DNA of 64,000 nt from Ruminococcus sp. (GTDB lineage: Bacteria > Bacillota > Clostridia > Oscillospirales > Ruminococcaceae), in the NCBI GenBank assembly GCA_029060305.1, contig JAIDUG010000054.1, forward strand, positions 102,612 through 166,611, in the 5' to 3' direction. The translations under genes and the position numbers were made by a program. Under the pieces are notes generated by a model. It saw only the letters and a program-made list of their open reading frames with translations. It ran no database searches and was not told the DNA's origin. Below are positions 63,847 through 64,000 of this stretch, in pieces; position 1 is the stretch's first letter; the number at the start of each line of letters is the position of its first letter.

Positions 63847-64000
63847 ATGAAAAAAAAGTATCAGTGTGTATCCGTAGCAATGGCATTGTGTATTATAGGG
63901 AGTGCAATGTCTTTGCCGGAAAAAATATGTCCTGCTGTATCTATGGAAGCAGTCGCAGAAGAAACTTTCAGTCTGGGTGACGTTAATCAGAACGGTCTGA
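63847..64000 (+). CDS. Secreted dockerin-type protein, 5' part only
   Basis: The first 51 codons are in the window. A basic start (MKKKYQC) and hydrophobic stretch (VSVAMALCIIGSAMS) form a signal peptide. After about residue 40 the sequence FSLGDVNQNGL looks like the first calcium-binding loop of a type I dockerin. This would be a cellulosome-type or surface-assembled enzyme with an N-terminal dockerin, or another EF-hand protein. ATG after GGGAGA; consensus promoter upstream. Confidence 0.75.
   Translation, partial: MKKKYQCVSVAMALCIIGSAMSLPEKICPAVSMEAVAEETFSLGDVNQNGL

Overview
The window looks like a chromosomal segment of a low-G+C, Gram-positive, meso-DAP-type member of the Ruminococcaceae (a Ruminococcus-like gut or rumen bacterium). 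The evidence is strict Shine-Dalgarno/SigA grammar, AT-rich DNA, MreB/DivIVA/SpoVG/LexA/RqcH of Firmicutes type, a DNPR motif in MurE, class B sortases, and dockerin-type modules in a decayed xylanase and in the last partial gene. No rRNA, insertion sequence, phage or CRISPR array was seen; one tRNA (Ser, anticodon CGA) is present.

Layout. 1-9364 (minus strand): murC-lexA-zapA-U32 hydroxylase-dut-DUF4321-mreB-mreC-mreD-mrdA(PBP2, cut by the window edge), a cell-shape and wall-precursor block. 9401-12827: spoVG facing a Nudix ADP-ribose pyrophosphatase and a large YfhO-type membrane protein. 13032-15856: cysteine desulfurase, an unknown protein and ThiI, a likely tRNA-thiolation operon. 16087-20154: two class B sortases and a secreted SpoIID/LytB-like protein whose domain order appears circularly permuted. 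20364-33451: a division and cell-wall cluster (rsmH, ftsL, PASTA-PBP, murE, mraY, ftsW, murG, murA, ftsQ, ftsZ) without murD or murF, followed by a DivIVA-like coiled-coil protein and about 530 bp of non-coding DNA with strong RNA structure. 35777-42468: small zinc/redox proteins, a TrmK-Nif3 fusion, RlmA-like methyltransferase, CPBP protease, RqcH, alkyladenine glycosylase and an AraC regulator.

42469-64000 is more accessory: a GH25 lipoprotein, an ECF-like sigma factor with its putative anti-sigma partner, a fused ThrE exporter, a heavily deleted CBM22-GH10-dockerin-GH43 xylanase pseudogene, an orphan sugar-binding lipoprotein next to a degenerate-GGDEF receptor and an EAL protein, a CotH-type surface protein, a beta-CASP nuclease, tRNA-Ser, an smpB-led operon with two tandem paralogous membrane proteins, a MATE exporter behind an elaborate leader, and the start of a secreted dockerin protein.

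Most promising for follow-up: the structured RNA at 35245-35445 (possibly raiA-type, untested), the permuted SpoIID domain in a sortase operon, the solute-binding/degenerate-GGDEF pair, the smpB operon of unknowns, and two genes whose best-placed start codon is AUA. All functional calls are from motif reading by eye; no database search was run.
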